Below, in pieces: positions 36,833 to 47,700 of a stretch of 64,000 nt of DNA. This stretch comes from Atriophallophorus winterbourni. Lineage: Eukaryota; Platyhelminthes; Trematoda; Plagiorchiida; Microphallidae. The stretch covers positions 62,001 through 126,000 of the forward strand of contig JACCGJ010019688.1 in the NCBI GenBank assembly GCA_013407085.1, read 5' to 3'. The notes beneath the pieces are model-generated. The model saw only the letters and a program-made list of their open reading frames with translations. It made no database searches and was not told the origin of the DNA. A program made the position numbers and the translations under genes. How positions within the stretch are numbered: the stretch's first letter is position 1; the number at the start of each line of letters is the position of its first letter.

Positions 36833-38939
36833 CGATGTGTGTAAATGATCAAAATATTCACTTTTCTTCTTTCACTGTCCCCACATTCGTGTGTTATACT
36901 TTTCATTGTTTCTGTTGAACGGCACCATATACAACAACATAAAGCAAGACAGGTGCCACTGAATTGTGAAATTTTGTGTGTGTGACCATATTGCTCAAAT
37001 TGTTTCTCGAAACATGTTTATTATATCACGCCTTATTGTGGTGTCGGTGTTTTGTGTGAGTTGTATGTTGGACTGTTTTTTTGCAAGTGCTTGGTCTAGT
37101 TTTGTTTGATAGTTTAAACCGTTGTGACATGAACCAACCTTTTCTAAGCCACAGAATCGAGACACGCACGCATGACTGGACAATCCATTCAACTCACAGT
37201 TTACATTCAAAGAATTCTAACCGGGAAACAGTAATTTCTTGAAACCAGTGCAGCTTTACATTTTTTCAATAATCCTTTATGAGATAATTCCGAACAGCAA
37301 ATAAACATGACTGCTTACTAACAAATTCTTTAGCAACTTTATTTGCTCTGGCTAGTCAATCAAAGGAGAGAAATATTCAAGTCACCGAGATATTAGTAAA
37401 AGCTTACTTGAAATTTTTTTAGTTAACCATTTTCTATTTGTTTGCGCTCAAAGTGAAAATGCATTGTATTTTTGAGACTTAAGTGAACAAAATTAAAATT
37501 GCATACAAAAATTATTTTGTTATTCGATATCGACAGATTACCTTGCTGTCAAATAGAAATTTTTTCAACAGCATTAAATGTGGCAAAAAACTCAGTGCAA
37601 TAAAGATAAAAGCTTTACATATATTACTATTAATATTATTGTCAGTATTGATAACAGATGTGCGCCGTATTGCAACAAGACTGCAGCTACAATATTTTGC
37701 CATGTTGAAGATGATTATAAGTTCGGATACTGATCAGCTACATTTGTCTGATTGCTCATAGTTTTCGACTTTTAATGGAATGCTTCCAAGAACTTAATTC
37801 AAATACACGGATATGATACCTGCTCTAATTAGTTCTTTGTTATTTTCCTTAATTTTGTGGTAAAATTCATTTCGCTGCTGAAAATGCGTGTGCAAGAATT
37901 CCACTATTTTCGTCTTCTTAGAAGAAGAAGAAGAAGAAAAGAAGAAGAAAAATGGCTTCTTCAAAATCCTTCGAACTATGAACCAGCAGTAACATAAATT
38001 TATCGCGATTCTGAACTGGAATTCACCACCTTATTAGCTAATGCCATGAGCCTATAATTCGGATGTGTTAAAATGTATTTCAAAGTCCTCATTGTTTTAA
38101 ACCAGCTTACTCATTCAAAATTCGTACGTATCTGATTCATATGAACGAAAAGACCATCACGCCTGACTACTAAACGGTTTGAAAGACAAATTGTGATAGC
38201 TAAAAATAATTCGTTCTAGTTTCACTTTCTGTTTTGCTTGGTTTCATTACTGATTCTCGAAGTTAGGTCTTCCATGAGGATATTTTACCCACACTCTATA
38301 TTCATTCATCGCGATTTTAGACTCGAGGTCACTGCACATGAACAGTACGAATTTCTTTAACAAATCTAGATTTGTTCAACCATTTTTATCGGATTTCAAC
38401 TCAGCTGGCAAGTACTGATCCAGACAAAAGATACCACAGTACAGATGTGAAGGAAAGTTTGACACCACGCGCCTGTTCTTCGGCTATAACTGTCAATTTC
38501 CAAGCTATGTTAAACCGGATGAATGTTCACAGTGATTTGACAGTTACCACTGTTGCGTTTCACCGTCAGCAGCAGAGTATTTTATTGGGATTATGTACAA
38601 GTTGGACTAAACGGGAAGATTTGTTGAAGATATTCTATAGCTGGTAGCATAGTTCCGTGCCGAAAATAAGGCGGTTTTTTAAAAACAATTAGGTTCACTC
38701 ATGATGGCACATATTGGTATTCTTTTCATTTAAATCGAATCATAAATCGTTTCCGTGATCAGATTTAGAGTATTCATATTCCTTTTCTCAAAATTATTTC
38801 ATTTGAAACCGATATAGCCTTATCAAAATTATTTGAAAACAATAAACTTGAAAGCCAAGTAGTTTAGTATTTCATTCTAGAGTCACATGAAAAAGTGTTT
38901 TGCTTTGACATTTGAGATTCATATAAAATTTCACAGCAT
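36833..38939. other. Intron 1 continued: GAA-rich run, no gene
   Basis: 37,918-37,953 is an imperfect (GAA)n run bounded by CTTCTT on both sides. No coding motif seen. Confidence 0.5.
37918..37953. repeat. Imperfect (GAA)n microsatellite
   Basis: Repeated GAA/GAAAA units. Confidence 0.85.
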
Positions 38940-39470
38940 TAACGCTCATTTGCATGCATTTCCATCTAACACAACCTCCGACCGGTTTCATGCTGTTTGC
39001 ACTCATCGGGTAGGGATCAGGATCCGCATTTGCTTGAAACAGTGAAAGAATGGAAAACTAGTTGCACCTGTATGCCACTGTTTCAAGTGCAAACGGATCC
39101 TGATCTTACTGTCCTTACCTGATGAGTGCAACCAGCACGAAACCGGTCAGGGTGTGTAATGGAAATGCACGAAAATGAGCATTTTTGTTCATGTAAACAC
39201 TATTTGCATGAACCAAAATATTCATTTGCATGCATTTCCATGACACACACCCCACGACCGGTTTCGTGCTGTTTAACCCATTAGGCATGTGTTTGGACAC
39301 ATGTGATTGAACAGGTTGGTCGTACCATCCCTATCTAACAGGGGCATACAAGCGCTACTTGTTTACTATTTACGTGTGTTTGGGCACATGTGATTGAACA
39401 GGTTGGTGGTACTAACATTATCAAACAGTAGCATACAAGTGCAAATTTTCACATTATTTACATTCGACGA
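38940..39470. repeat. HHR-1 cluster forming a long hairpin, intron 1
   Basis: 38,944-39,044 (minus sense) and 39,076-39,180 (plus sense) are inverted copies separated by about 30 bases, so the stretch can fold into a hairpin with arms near 100 bp. 39,215-39,285 is a third, truncated minus core; 39,286-39,450 holds two partial plus units with CACATGTGATTGAACAGGTT. The minus hammerhead at 38,977 is mutated (CCGATGA). Confidence 0.8.
39115..39152 (+). ncRNA. Hammerhead ribozyme motif, HHR-1 type, stem I weakened
   Basis: CTGATGA (39,119-39,125), stem II GTGC-AACCA-GCAC, GAAA (39,139-39,142) and ACCGGTC are kept. The bases after the cleavage site are AGGG instead of GTGG, so the first stem I pairs are lost. 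Probably impaired. Confidence 0.55.
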
Positions 39471-40004
39471 TATTTACGAGTCATTGCCGCAATTTCTCGC
39501 ATTTATTAACCAGAAAAGTGTGTGGGCCAGGAAATACAGTTTTACCAATATAACATGTTCAAAAACAACACGCAGACCACGCAGATTGTGGACACTTATT
39601 AAATGATATTGAGTATTCATTAGCCAATTTCAATAAGATTTTAGCACGCCAAATATAAAGACTCCAAAGAATCTTTCATGAGTTTATGGAAAACCATTAC
39701 GCGTTCGTAGAGTGATTAAGATGCGACACAATGCGATTTCATAGTCGTGCATCGGGAAGGCTCAACGCAAAATTAGATGCACATTTATTGAGGAATGAAT
39801 TATTCACAAAGCTTTGCACATTTGAGACGCGAACCCAGCTGCATTTGTGGCCTCCCTGGCCATGGTGCTCCAACTGCACACCTCTATTTTGCGAGGTTAC
39901 ACTTTCCTTCATCTCCATCATCATGCACAACGTTACACCGTTTTATATATTTTCAGGAATTTATGATGCTTCAAGAATACTTCAGGAACAAAAATAAGCT
40001 AAAA

Positions 40005-40279
40005 AAGCTCATTTGCACGCATTTCCGTCGTACACACACCACGATCGGTTTCGTGCTGTTTGCACTCATCAGGTAGGGACAGTAGGATCAGGATCGGCAC
40101 GCCCAGTAAAACAGTGGAATAATGGTAAACAAGTTGCGCATATATGCCACAGTTTGATGAGATTGGTACGACCAACCTGTTCAATCACATGAGCCCACAC
40201 TCATGTACACTGGGTTTGAACCCATGACCATGAACAAAAATAACTCATTTGCTTTCATTTAGATCACACCCTCCCACGA
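40005..40279 (-). repeat. HHR-1 full unit in partial tandem, intron 1
   Basis: One complete minus-sense unit plus the beginning of the next: CCACGA recurs at 40,039 and 40,274, a spacing of 235 bp. Inside the unit are palindromes CCGCATGCGG-type, AACAGTGG/CCACAGTT, GGTTGGTACGACCAACC (written across two arms), CACTCATG and TGGGTTTGAACCCA. Similarity on the outer side stops within 2 bases of the predicted ribozyme cleavage position. Confidence 0.8.
40039..40076 (-). ncRNA. Hammerhead ribozyme motif, HHR-1 type, core intact
   Basis: On the minus strand: CTGATGA (40,072-40,066), perfect stem II GTGC-AAACA-GCAC, GAAA (40,052-40,049), helix III ACCGAT with one mismatch, cleavage after C (40,043). 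Stem I pairs CTAC with GTGG. It is antisense to the host gene. Confidence 0.7.
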
Positions 40280-41171
40280 ATGAACTAAGTTAATAATGAA
40301 GGCCATTGCTAATCCGATTGTAACAGCTAACCTTCGAAAGACCGATCCACCGAATAGTTCTAAATCAATCTAAATCAATGAAAGTTACCTGTTTAAGAAT
40401 GCCCCCTGACACAACAATTACCCACCACAACTAGTTTCTGCCTGCTCCGGTTTTCCTGGCATTGTTGTCAAGAGAGCACTTCACGAAAATAACTGGCACT
40501 TGCCTTTGTAGTAAAAAACATTTGGAATATTCATACACTGAATATTATTCCATAACTGACATTTCAACGAACGCGAAAAGGTTTTCCTTCTTTCGTTTCA
40601 TTCGCTGCGGGTAATAAAGTGCTTCGTATTTCAAGTATATCCACTCGAAGTAGATTTTATGCATTTCAATATGTTGCCTGTTCGTAGTTTCGATAAATCA
40701 GCCAACTACCTTTGTTTATTCAGCTAACTAAACTGCTTTTACAACAAAGCTGTCTGATTCATTGGCTTCATGTTTTGTCATTAATGTTTGCCGAATCGAT
40801 CAGTTTTTTTCAGTTTTTTTGCCCTGTATGTTTTTTAATTGCGCGATCTATGACAAGCGTAGAAACAGCAGAACTCACTCTCGTAATCAACAATGAACGC
40901 AACACAAAAAATAACGGTTCACAAAATGCATTGTTTTATCCCGGGCTTGTTTCATACTTCGCCTTTGAGTCATCATTCTGACTTTCCTAAAGCAATAAAA
41001 CTTAAGATGGAGTGCGATTTTAAATATACTTATTCAATACAAGGTTCTTCATGTTTGTTTTTGTGAAGGAACCATCAACTTTTTTTGACCAAGTGAATTT
41101 TCAAAATTAATTGTGTGAGGTTTTCAATCACTTTACTCACTGAAAATTGGCAAGACATGCTTTACTTCCAG
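40280..41171. other. End of intron 1
   Basis: An 89-codon frame at 40,712-40,981 is hydrophobic at its start but its donor and phase do not fit exon 2, so I do not use it. The branch and pyrimidine tract before 41,172 are ordinary. Confidence 0.45.
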
Positions 41172-41450
41172 CGTTCCTGTCGATGCACACTAATGCAAGT
41201 CAAACTGTCTCCGATCCAAGTGGAATCATTCAGTTGCATCCGGAGAGCCAATCGGTGACCCTGAACAGCACCGTGCGATTGCAATGCCGAGTTCGTTTAC
41301 TGCGTGATTCAGTGACTGGGGCCGGGGCTCAGGTCTATTGGTCCAAAAATGAATTTGGAATCGGTGGCAGTCGAGAAGACATACAAGAATATGGGAAGAA
41401 CTCCAGGTATCCCTACTCGCGGTACGATCTGCCATATAACTTGAATGAAG
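41172..41450 (+). CDS. Kirrel-like exon 2: most of Ig1
   Basis: Acceptor TGCTTTACTTCCAG before 41,172, donor AATGAAG/GTGAGT; phase 1 at both ends. Contains the first Ig1 cysteine (VRLQC), core Trp (QVYWSKNEFGIGG) and the segment RYPYSRYDLP. Asn-x-Ser/Thr sites at NAS and NST. The pattern W.K..FG.G....E matches the CD-strand region of Kirrel/Rst Ig1. Confidence 0.85.
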
Positions 41451-43884
41451 GTGAGTAGTTACAGTGATAAAAGGGTATAATTGTGTGTTTAAACTTTCGA
41501 TTCGTGAACGGTTGATCTTTTAAAAACCAGAATTCAATCCCAAGAGTTATTTATTTTGTTCTGCACGGAGAATATCAAATGTCTCTTCATTGCCAACACT
41601 AATATTCCTAGTTATAAATTATTATCATTAGTTCCATTATTATTAATGGTATTAGTGTTATTGTTGTTATCAATATGAGTTGTGCCAACATCTACGATAC
41701 TTTTGGAAGTACACCAATTTAGATAGAATTTTATGAAATTTTTAACTCATTACGAGCATCACCCCGTAACACTAAAGCGCACGTCAGATATAATTAAGCA
41801 TTGAACAATAAAATAATTTTGTTGCAATCTAAATACAAAATAAATGTTTACCAATGGAAATAATTTGGTATTTTTGCTAAACCTACTGTGTACCCACTGG
41901 TTTAAGTCGATCACAATTATCTTTCGAATCATTCCTTCTTTTCGGAGACATTGAACTTTCCCTGTATTGATGTCATGTGTTTTCTGTGTTGTTCGTTTTC
42001 AATTGAAGTCTAATTGAGGTACTAATATATCAATATTATGATATTTACTATTAATACTCAAAAGAAACACACCAGTGAGACCAATTATCGAAGCGTAATT
42101 TCATTAGTTCAGGCATTTCTAGCGGGATTATACCCAATGTACTTGACCATACACAAAACACATGCATTTACCATTCTTTTCAGGTGAATACGATCTACAG
42201 ATAACCAACGTGGAGTTATCCGACGAGGGCTCTTATGTTTGTCAAGTAAATTTCATGAAGAAACAATACCTGAGTCAAACGGCCGTATTGACCGTCCAAG
42301 GTTAGCTAACTTACATCAGATGTCAATATATCTATGCTGGTGTATAAAACTAGATAATACGTGGATTATTAATTACATGATTTTTTTAAATTCCACATTC
42401 CGTTGTATCACCCGCTTTTTATTGGTGTAGTCCTTAGCATATTCTGTCCGGCTAACAACTGTAGGTTTGCAGGCGCCTTTTGCTGTGAAACAGCTTCAAT
42501 GATTGAAAAAGTTCTCCCGATTTTCAACGGAGCAAAGAATTTCCTAATCTGAAATAAATTTACTCAATTATTATAAAATTCCCGAGTGTTTGTTTTGAGT
42601 AAATTTTAAAATTTGGCGCCATCAACTCTTCGTTTCCGTCGAGCGTTGATTCTCACAAAGCAACTTTTATGGGTCAGCTTTCTCCACATCCGCCGTGATG
42701 CCGGCTGAAAAGCTGAATTCTTCATCCGTCTTTTTGTATGTGACTACTTTGTATGTGACTTCCCAATTTGGTAACCACTTTATGGTGCTGTTTGTCTTTG
42801 GTTGGTGTTAATTATATATTTTCGTGCTGCTGTATAAGAACAGAAGCTAGATCCATGCTTGCACGGAAGATCGGCTTTAGTTATGATTAGTAAAGTTAGG
42901 AGTACAATTGATGCTTATCATTTGTTAAACAATGATCCCTACTCAATATTCTATAATAAATGCCACACTAATGAACTAATCAGAACGCGAATTCACATGG
43001 AGTCATTTCTGGTTTAAGTTCTACCTTTCCACTAATCTCATGAATGATCTACGGATGAAGAATTCTCAGGCATTTATTACAAGGTTTTAATGGTGATCCG
43101 AGATCGATAAACGGTAAAAAACAGTAATTCATCAAAAATCAAATATCTTGCAATGAGGAACCATTTTTGGGGTGCACCTATCTTCATTGTTATTTTATGG
43201 TTTACGCGAAACGCAATCGTGCATTATCGTACTACGAATTTTAGGTTCTACGTTTTTGTTAAACTTGATGCCTGGATCGGTTTTCATGTAGTTGAACCAG
43301 TTTTTGAAAATGTTCTTCGAATAGAGAGGTATTTAGAACTTTTGGACAAAGTAGACGAAATTTGTCTTACTTTTTTCAAAAGCTAATATTCAGCATACTG
43401 TGCCCAAGTCTCGCCGATCTTATTAATCTGGCTTGATGTGAAATGCATTTTTTGTACAGGAATTCTGATATTTTTATGAATGAAACTCAAACACCGTAAA
43501 ACTAAAATAACTCAGATACTCTGCCGAACACTAAGCCGACTGTCGGATAGAATATTTGCTAAGTTGTCACATTTCAATGCAATAGGTAAAAGGTTTGATC
43601 CATTTCGGATCGAGGAGTTGATATACAGATGATAAGCCTGAATACCTTTCTTGTCAACAACAAGTTTGTCATACTTTCCGAAATTCAAAGGTTTCATGGA
43701 TCAAATCAGGACACTAATGGACTACCTGCAGCTAAAATTAGTTCTCAATTAATTACGCATAATCGGTGGCTGATTTAAGCAGCTGGCGTTGATAACTAGT
43801 GAAAGCTTTATTAACCAATTAGAAAACATTTGCGAGATATCTTGTAACTGAATGGATCCCGATAATGATATTGGACGTGTAAAA
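41451..43884. other. Intron 2 and first part of intron 3: nothing recognised
   Basis: Apart from exon 3 (42,184-42,300), AT-rich with no repeat I can name. Confidence 0.45.
42184..42300 (+). CDS. Kirrel-like exon 3: end of Ig1
   Basis: Acceptor CTTTTCAG before 42,184, donor CCAAG/GTTAGC (phase 1). Codes GEYDLQITNVELSDEGSYVC followed by a G strand ending TAVLTVQ. The D.G.Y.C motif gives the second Ig1 cysteine. Continues into the VPSEAP linker of exon 4. Confidence 0.88.
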
Positions 43885-44215
43885 AGATCATAGATGTGTA
43901 GCTCACATCCCCGCACATACACACCATTACCGGTTTCTGGCTGTTTGTCGTCATCAGATGGAGACAGTAAGATTAGATTCAGTAAGCCATGAAAAAGTGG
44001 ATAAGTGGTAAACAAAGTTTCACTTGAATGTCACTGTTACATAGGGTTCGTACAACGAATCACGATGTTCAAACACAGAATCACATAGTGATCCTCGAGT
44101 GCTTGCCCAATAATCACTATGTTATTCTGTGTTTAAAACACCGTGGTTTGTTGTACGAACCCAATGTAACTGTGGCATTCAATTATAACTTTGTTCATAG
44201 ATTAGCATTTACACT
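43885..44215 (-). repeat. HHR-2 repeat with long hairpin, intron 3
   Basis: Core 43,893-44,010 followed by an inverted repeat: 44,011-44,092 and 44,113-44,195, arms of about 82 bp with a 20-base spacer. Arm landmarks are AACAAAGTTTCACTTGAATG, GGGTTCGTACAACGAA and ACACAGAATCACATAGTGAT and their inverted counterparts. Confidence 0.82.
43924..43961 (-). ncRNA. Hammerhead ribozyme motif, HHR-2 type, compensated stem I
   Basis: Minus strand: CTGATGA (43,957-43,951), GAAA (43,937-43,934), helix III ACCGGT, GTA cleavage triplet. Stem I is CCAT with ATGG, fully Watson-Crick; the usual GTGG has changed to ATGG exactly opposite the T, so pairing is improved. Stem II (CGAC-AAACA-GCCA) has two mismatches. 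Confidence 0.6.
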
Positions 44216-44383
44216 TCAATAAATTCGCTGAGATGATAATAAGAAAATATTCTTAAGTCACAATGAAGTCATGGTTTGTAGTCGGCAAAAATTCCATTTG
44301 TGCTTAATTTTGCGCTCGATATTGACAAATGGATAGCGCTTATTTGTTTCAATTAATTTCACATTTTTCTTCAATGTTTTCAG

Positions 44384-44663
44384 TACCGTCCGAGGCACCC
44401 AAACTGATTCAAGTTATGAATGAGGGAAAGGGTCGGGAGCTTGAGATCGGAACCACATCACCTGCCGTCGTAGATGACGGAAGCATCTTGGTTCTCAAAT
44501 GTGTTGCCCGACATGGAAAACCAGGGGCTATTTTGACTTGGTCCATTGATGGAGTACCTGTTCAAGCGGAAACCGACCCCGTATTAAAAATCAGCGTGTT
44601 CCGTGCTGGATTTACCGGGAATTTAACATCCAGTATATCACCATCTAACACTTTGCCGCGTCT
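44384..44663 (+). CDS. Kirrel-like exon 4: first part of Ig2
   Basis: Acceptor TTTTCAG before 44,384, donor GCGTCT/GTGAGT (phase 2). Begins with linker VPSEAPKLIQV, then VLKCVARHGKPGAILTWSID with the first Ig2 cysteine and core Trp. An N-glycosylation site NLTS lies near the end. Confidence 0.85.
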
Positions 44664-47566
44664 GTGAGTATTGCTCAAGTGATTTTTCGGTACAATTATT
44701 GTGATTTTGTTCAAAAATATATCGAATGTGATGACTGGTATCGATTTCCAATTTAAGCCAATACCGCTTAGTAGAAATGTTTTGAAATTAACACGTAGGT
44801 CAAATGAACAATGTTACACAACCCGTGGAATTGGTTACTAAAACGTTTTTCCCGGAACGAACATCAAACGACTGAACAAAGAAATCGAAGATGCTTAGGT
44901 GAGAAGGTTGAAATAATTCTACCTGAAATAATGCTATGAAATTGGTAAATTTTAAAGGGTTCTCATCGCCTACACTCGTATCCACTAACCTTATTATGTG
45001 ATTAAAAATTCTTGATATAATGTGATAGGATTTAATCGCAAAAATGTTGTACTGATTGCGAAATCAACACATCGTGGCACTGGAAGTCATTTGGAAAGTT
45101 ATAACTTTTGATCGATAAATGAACAATATTAGTACGTGATCAAAATATAATTTTCACAACCATTACAGCATGCTTTCCTGGGTACTTAAACAAATTAATA
45201 CCATTTACAAGGAGAGCTTCAGTGGAAAGTTGTGGCACTTGGTCCTTTTACTGGGCACAAAATCGGGGATGACTACATTGCCATCTAATGAATTTTTAGT
45301 CAGCCTCCCATTGCTTACCTTCGGTTACATTTTCGCCAACAAGCATGCAGCATTGTCTTCTGGTATTGCTGCTTACAAGCCAAATTAAATTTATTTATGT
45401 TACTTGCGTTGTTTAAATGCTTCCTCCAAGATCGTAGTCATGTGAGCTTCAAGTAAAATATGATATTTGCATGCATTTCAATCCGCACTACCCACGACCG
45501 GTTTCTCGGTAGTTGGTGCTGATCAGGTAGGGACAGCATGGTCAGGATCTACAGGCCGTAAAGCAATGGAGAAATGTTCAACATCTCAAACGTAAAATAA
45601 AGCTGACACAAAACTGTTCGTTTACTGGCGACTCATAAAAAATGGAATATTTCGTTGTAACACACGCGTTTGCATATGCATTGTGATTGAGCTGGTTGGT
45701 TGTGACAATCTTATCCAATAAGTCTTTCAAATTTCAAGCTTTTGTTTATCTGAAGGTCGTTATCATCAACGAAGGAACGATTTTCTCTTATCGGCCTGTT
45801 GAAACACTAATAAACGAAACCGGTTCACATGAAATAATAAATAAACAAATTCGGTTTCATGTCCACCATACTTGGCCGTGTACTTAGGACGCACTTAAAT
45901 GGTGAGGTGCTTAACATATTATGTATTAATAGTATGAACAATGATGTACATTCGTCAGTTAATCCCGTATCGTGCTAACATTTATAAAGTCAAGCAGCTC
46001 TTTTCTTAACAGCGAAGTGGCACAACTCTCTGAACAAAATATTTCGTAGTTGCTATCGTAATGATCTTCTGGGCCTAGGCTAAACCCAAATCAAATAATA
46101 GCAAAACCCGTGGGATAGTTTCGAGTACATTTTAATCTTGTGGAGATATAGCAATCAGCAACGTACTCTAGTCAAAACTAATTCAACTCAGTAGTGTACT
46201 TCCAGTTCATTCGTTCGTTTACACTGCGGAATATTTGAAAGGCCATTGGTACAGTCAAAGTTGGTGACAACGACGACCATGGAACAGAAAACAGTGTTTA
46301 TCTACTAACAAAATGCTTTGTATTTTATTTGAGATAATTGAGTGACGTAGTGCTCAAACATTATCCGAATATATTGGTGTAATTTAGTTTTAGAACATGA
46401 ACCCATGCATTTATCGTAGGAAGTGTCAAGCTTGATCAGATTTTCGATTCATTGCACTGTAGTGTCACGAAGCATATGCTATGTAAACGCTCGTGAGTTT
46501 TACTTATTCCAATTCCAAACATTATTTGATAGCTGAAAGTTTCTTCTAAGTTTTCTGTTTGCAAAAGACTACGTTTCTCAATATAATGACCAAGTGATCC
46601 TACAGTTTCCAACAAGGAAATTTAATCCAAGGGAACATTGCTGCCTACTTATTAGTTGAAATGTCATTTTCCAACTCACATCAGGCGCAATTCTGATTAT
46701 TTTACTTTATTCCAAATTTACGCCGCCCAGCGACGTTTTGATAGTAAGCAATAAAGTGCATTATTTGCAAGCGTTTGTTAATGAACTCGCATAAGTATCT
46801 GGCTAAACCCCAAAACCAAATCGATTTCCAAATCGTTGAATGACAAGCTCCATCGGGGACCACTCAAACCAATCACTCCAAGCGAGTTCCCAATTCATTC
46901 GGATTCAACCGAAATTAGATGTGATTAGCAGCTGTCCCCCACACACAATGACGTCTCAATCAATTCTCTCTGGGAATTAATATATGCAATCTATCCGAAA
47001 TTGTGATCGACTTGTTCAGGTCGGAAGAAGTAAAAATTCACATCATCCCCATAAACACAGGGATAGTTAGATTGAAAACAACAAGTGTTCTGCCATTACA
47101 ACTTCTTGTTACAAAATAAATCAACATTCCGATGTAACTTTGTATTCATCAGTTTCTTTATCCAACGCTCCAGGAAGAACATGATAACTCATAAACTTGT
47201 TTGATGGAAGCGCTTGAATACACAGCGGGGCTCAAGCGAACTGTTTTCTTATACGTCAAACGTAGTCACAAATTTATCGCACGTAAACTTAATATTTACA
47301 ATATATTCCGATGGTCCTCATTTGCCTTGAATCGAAAAAGTTTCAAAAATTACCCCTGAAATGTATGCGAGTCGATGCGTGTAATCAATGACCACGATGA
47401 TTCAGCGCTAACAATATAAAGCATGCTGACAATCTGGTGAGTCGTTTCCTTATTAATCATACCCCAGAGCAAACAGAGCAGTGATGTGTAAGACAAAAAC
47501 TGAAATTCGTGTATCTTTATCGGTTCGCACGCATCCGCGACTACGTTTGTACCATTTCCATTGCAG
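44664..47566. other. Intron 4: one HHR-1 remnant, otherwise nothing recognised
   Basis: The remnant lies at 45,465-45,735. The remaining sequence is AT-rich. Confidence 0.45.
45465..45735. repeat. Decayed HHR-1, minus unit then plus piece, intron 4
   Basis: 45,470-45,600 is a minus-sense unit (CCACGACCGGTTTC, CAGGTAGGGACAG). Its hammerhead reads CTGATCA and stem II is lost. 45,661-45,725 is a plus piece (GTGATTGAGCTGGTTGGTTG). Confidence 0.6.
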
Positions 47567-47700
47567 CAAAGATAGCACAAGCCAGATTACCGCTCGCCTC
47601 AACAAACTACACCATGGCAAGCTGGTGGAATGTCATGCAACCAATCCGGGCTACGGGCAACACTCACTCAGACCGGCATACACGAAACTGGAGGTGCACT
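47567..47700 (+). CDS. Kirrel-like exon 5: end of Ig2
   Basis: Acceptor CATTTCCATTGCAG, donor GTGCACT/GTGAGT (phase 1). Codes SQITARLNKLHHGKLVECHA then TNPGYGQHS and KLEVH. It supplies the second Ig2 cysteine in a G..(V)EC.A.NP pattern usual for this family. Confidence 0.85.

Noticed and set aside
40712..40981. Hydrophobic 89-codon frame considered as signal exon
   Set aside because: It lies close to exon 2, but the frame has no ATG-led leader and no donor in phase 1 that joins exon 2.
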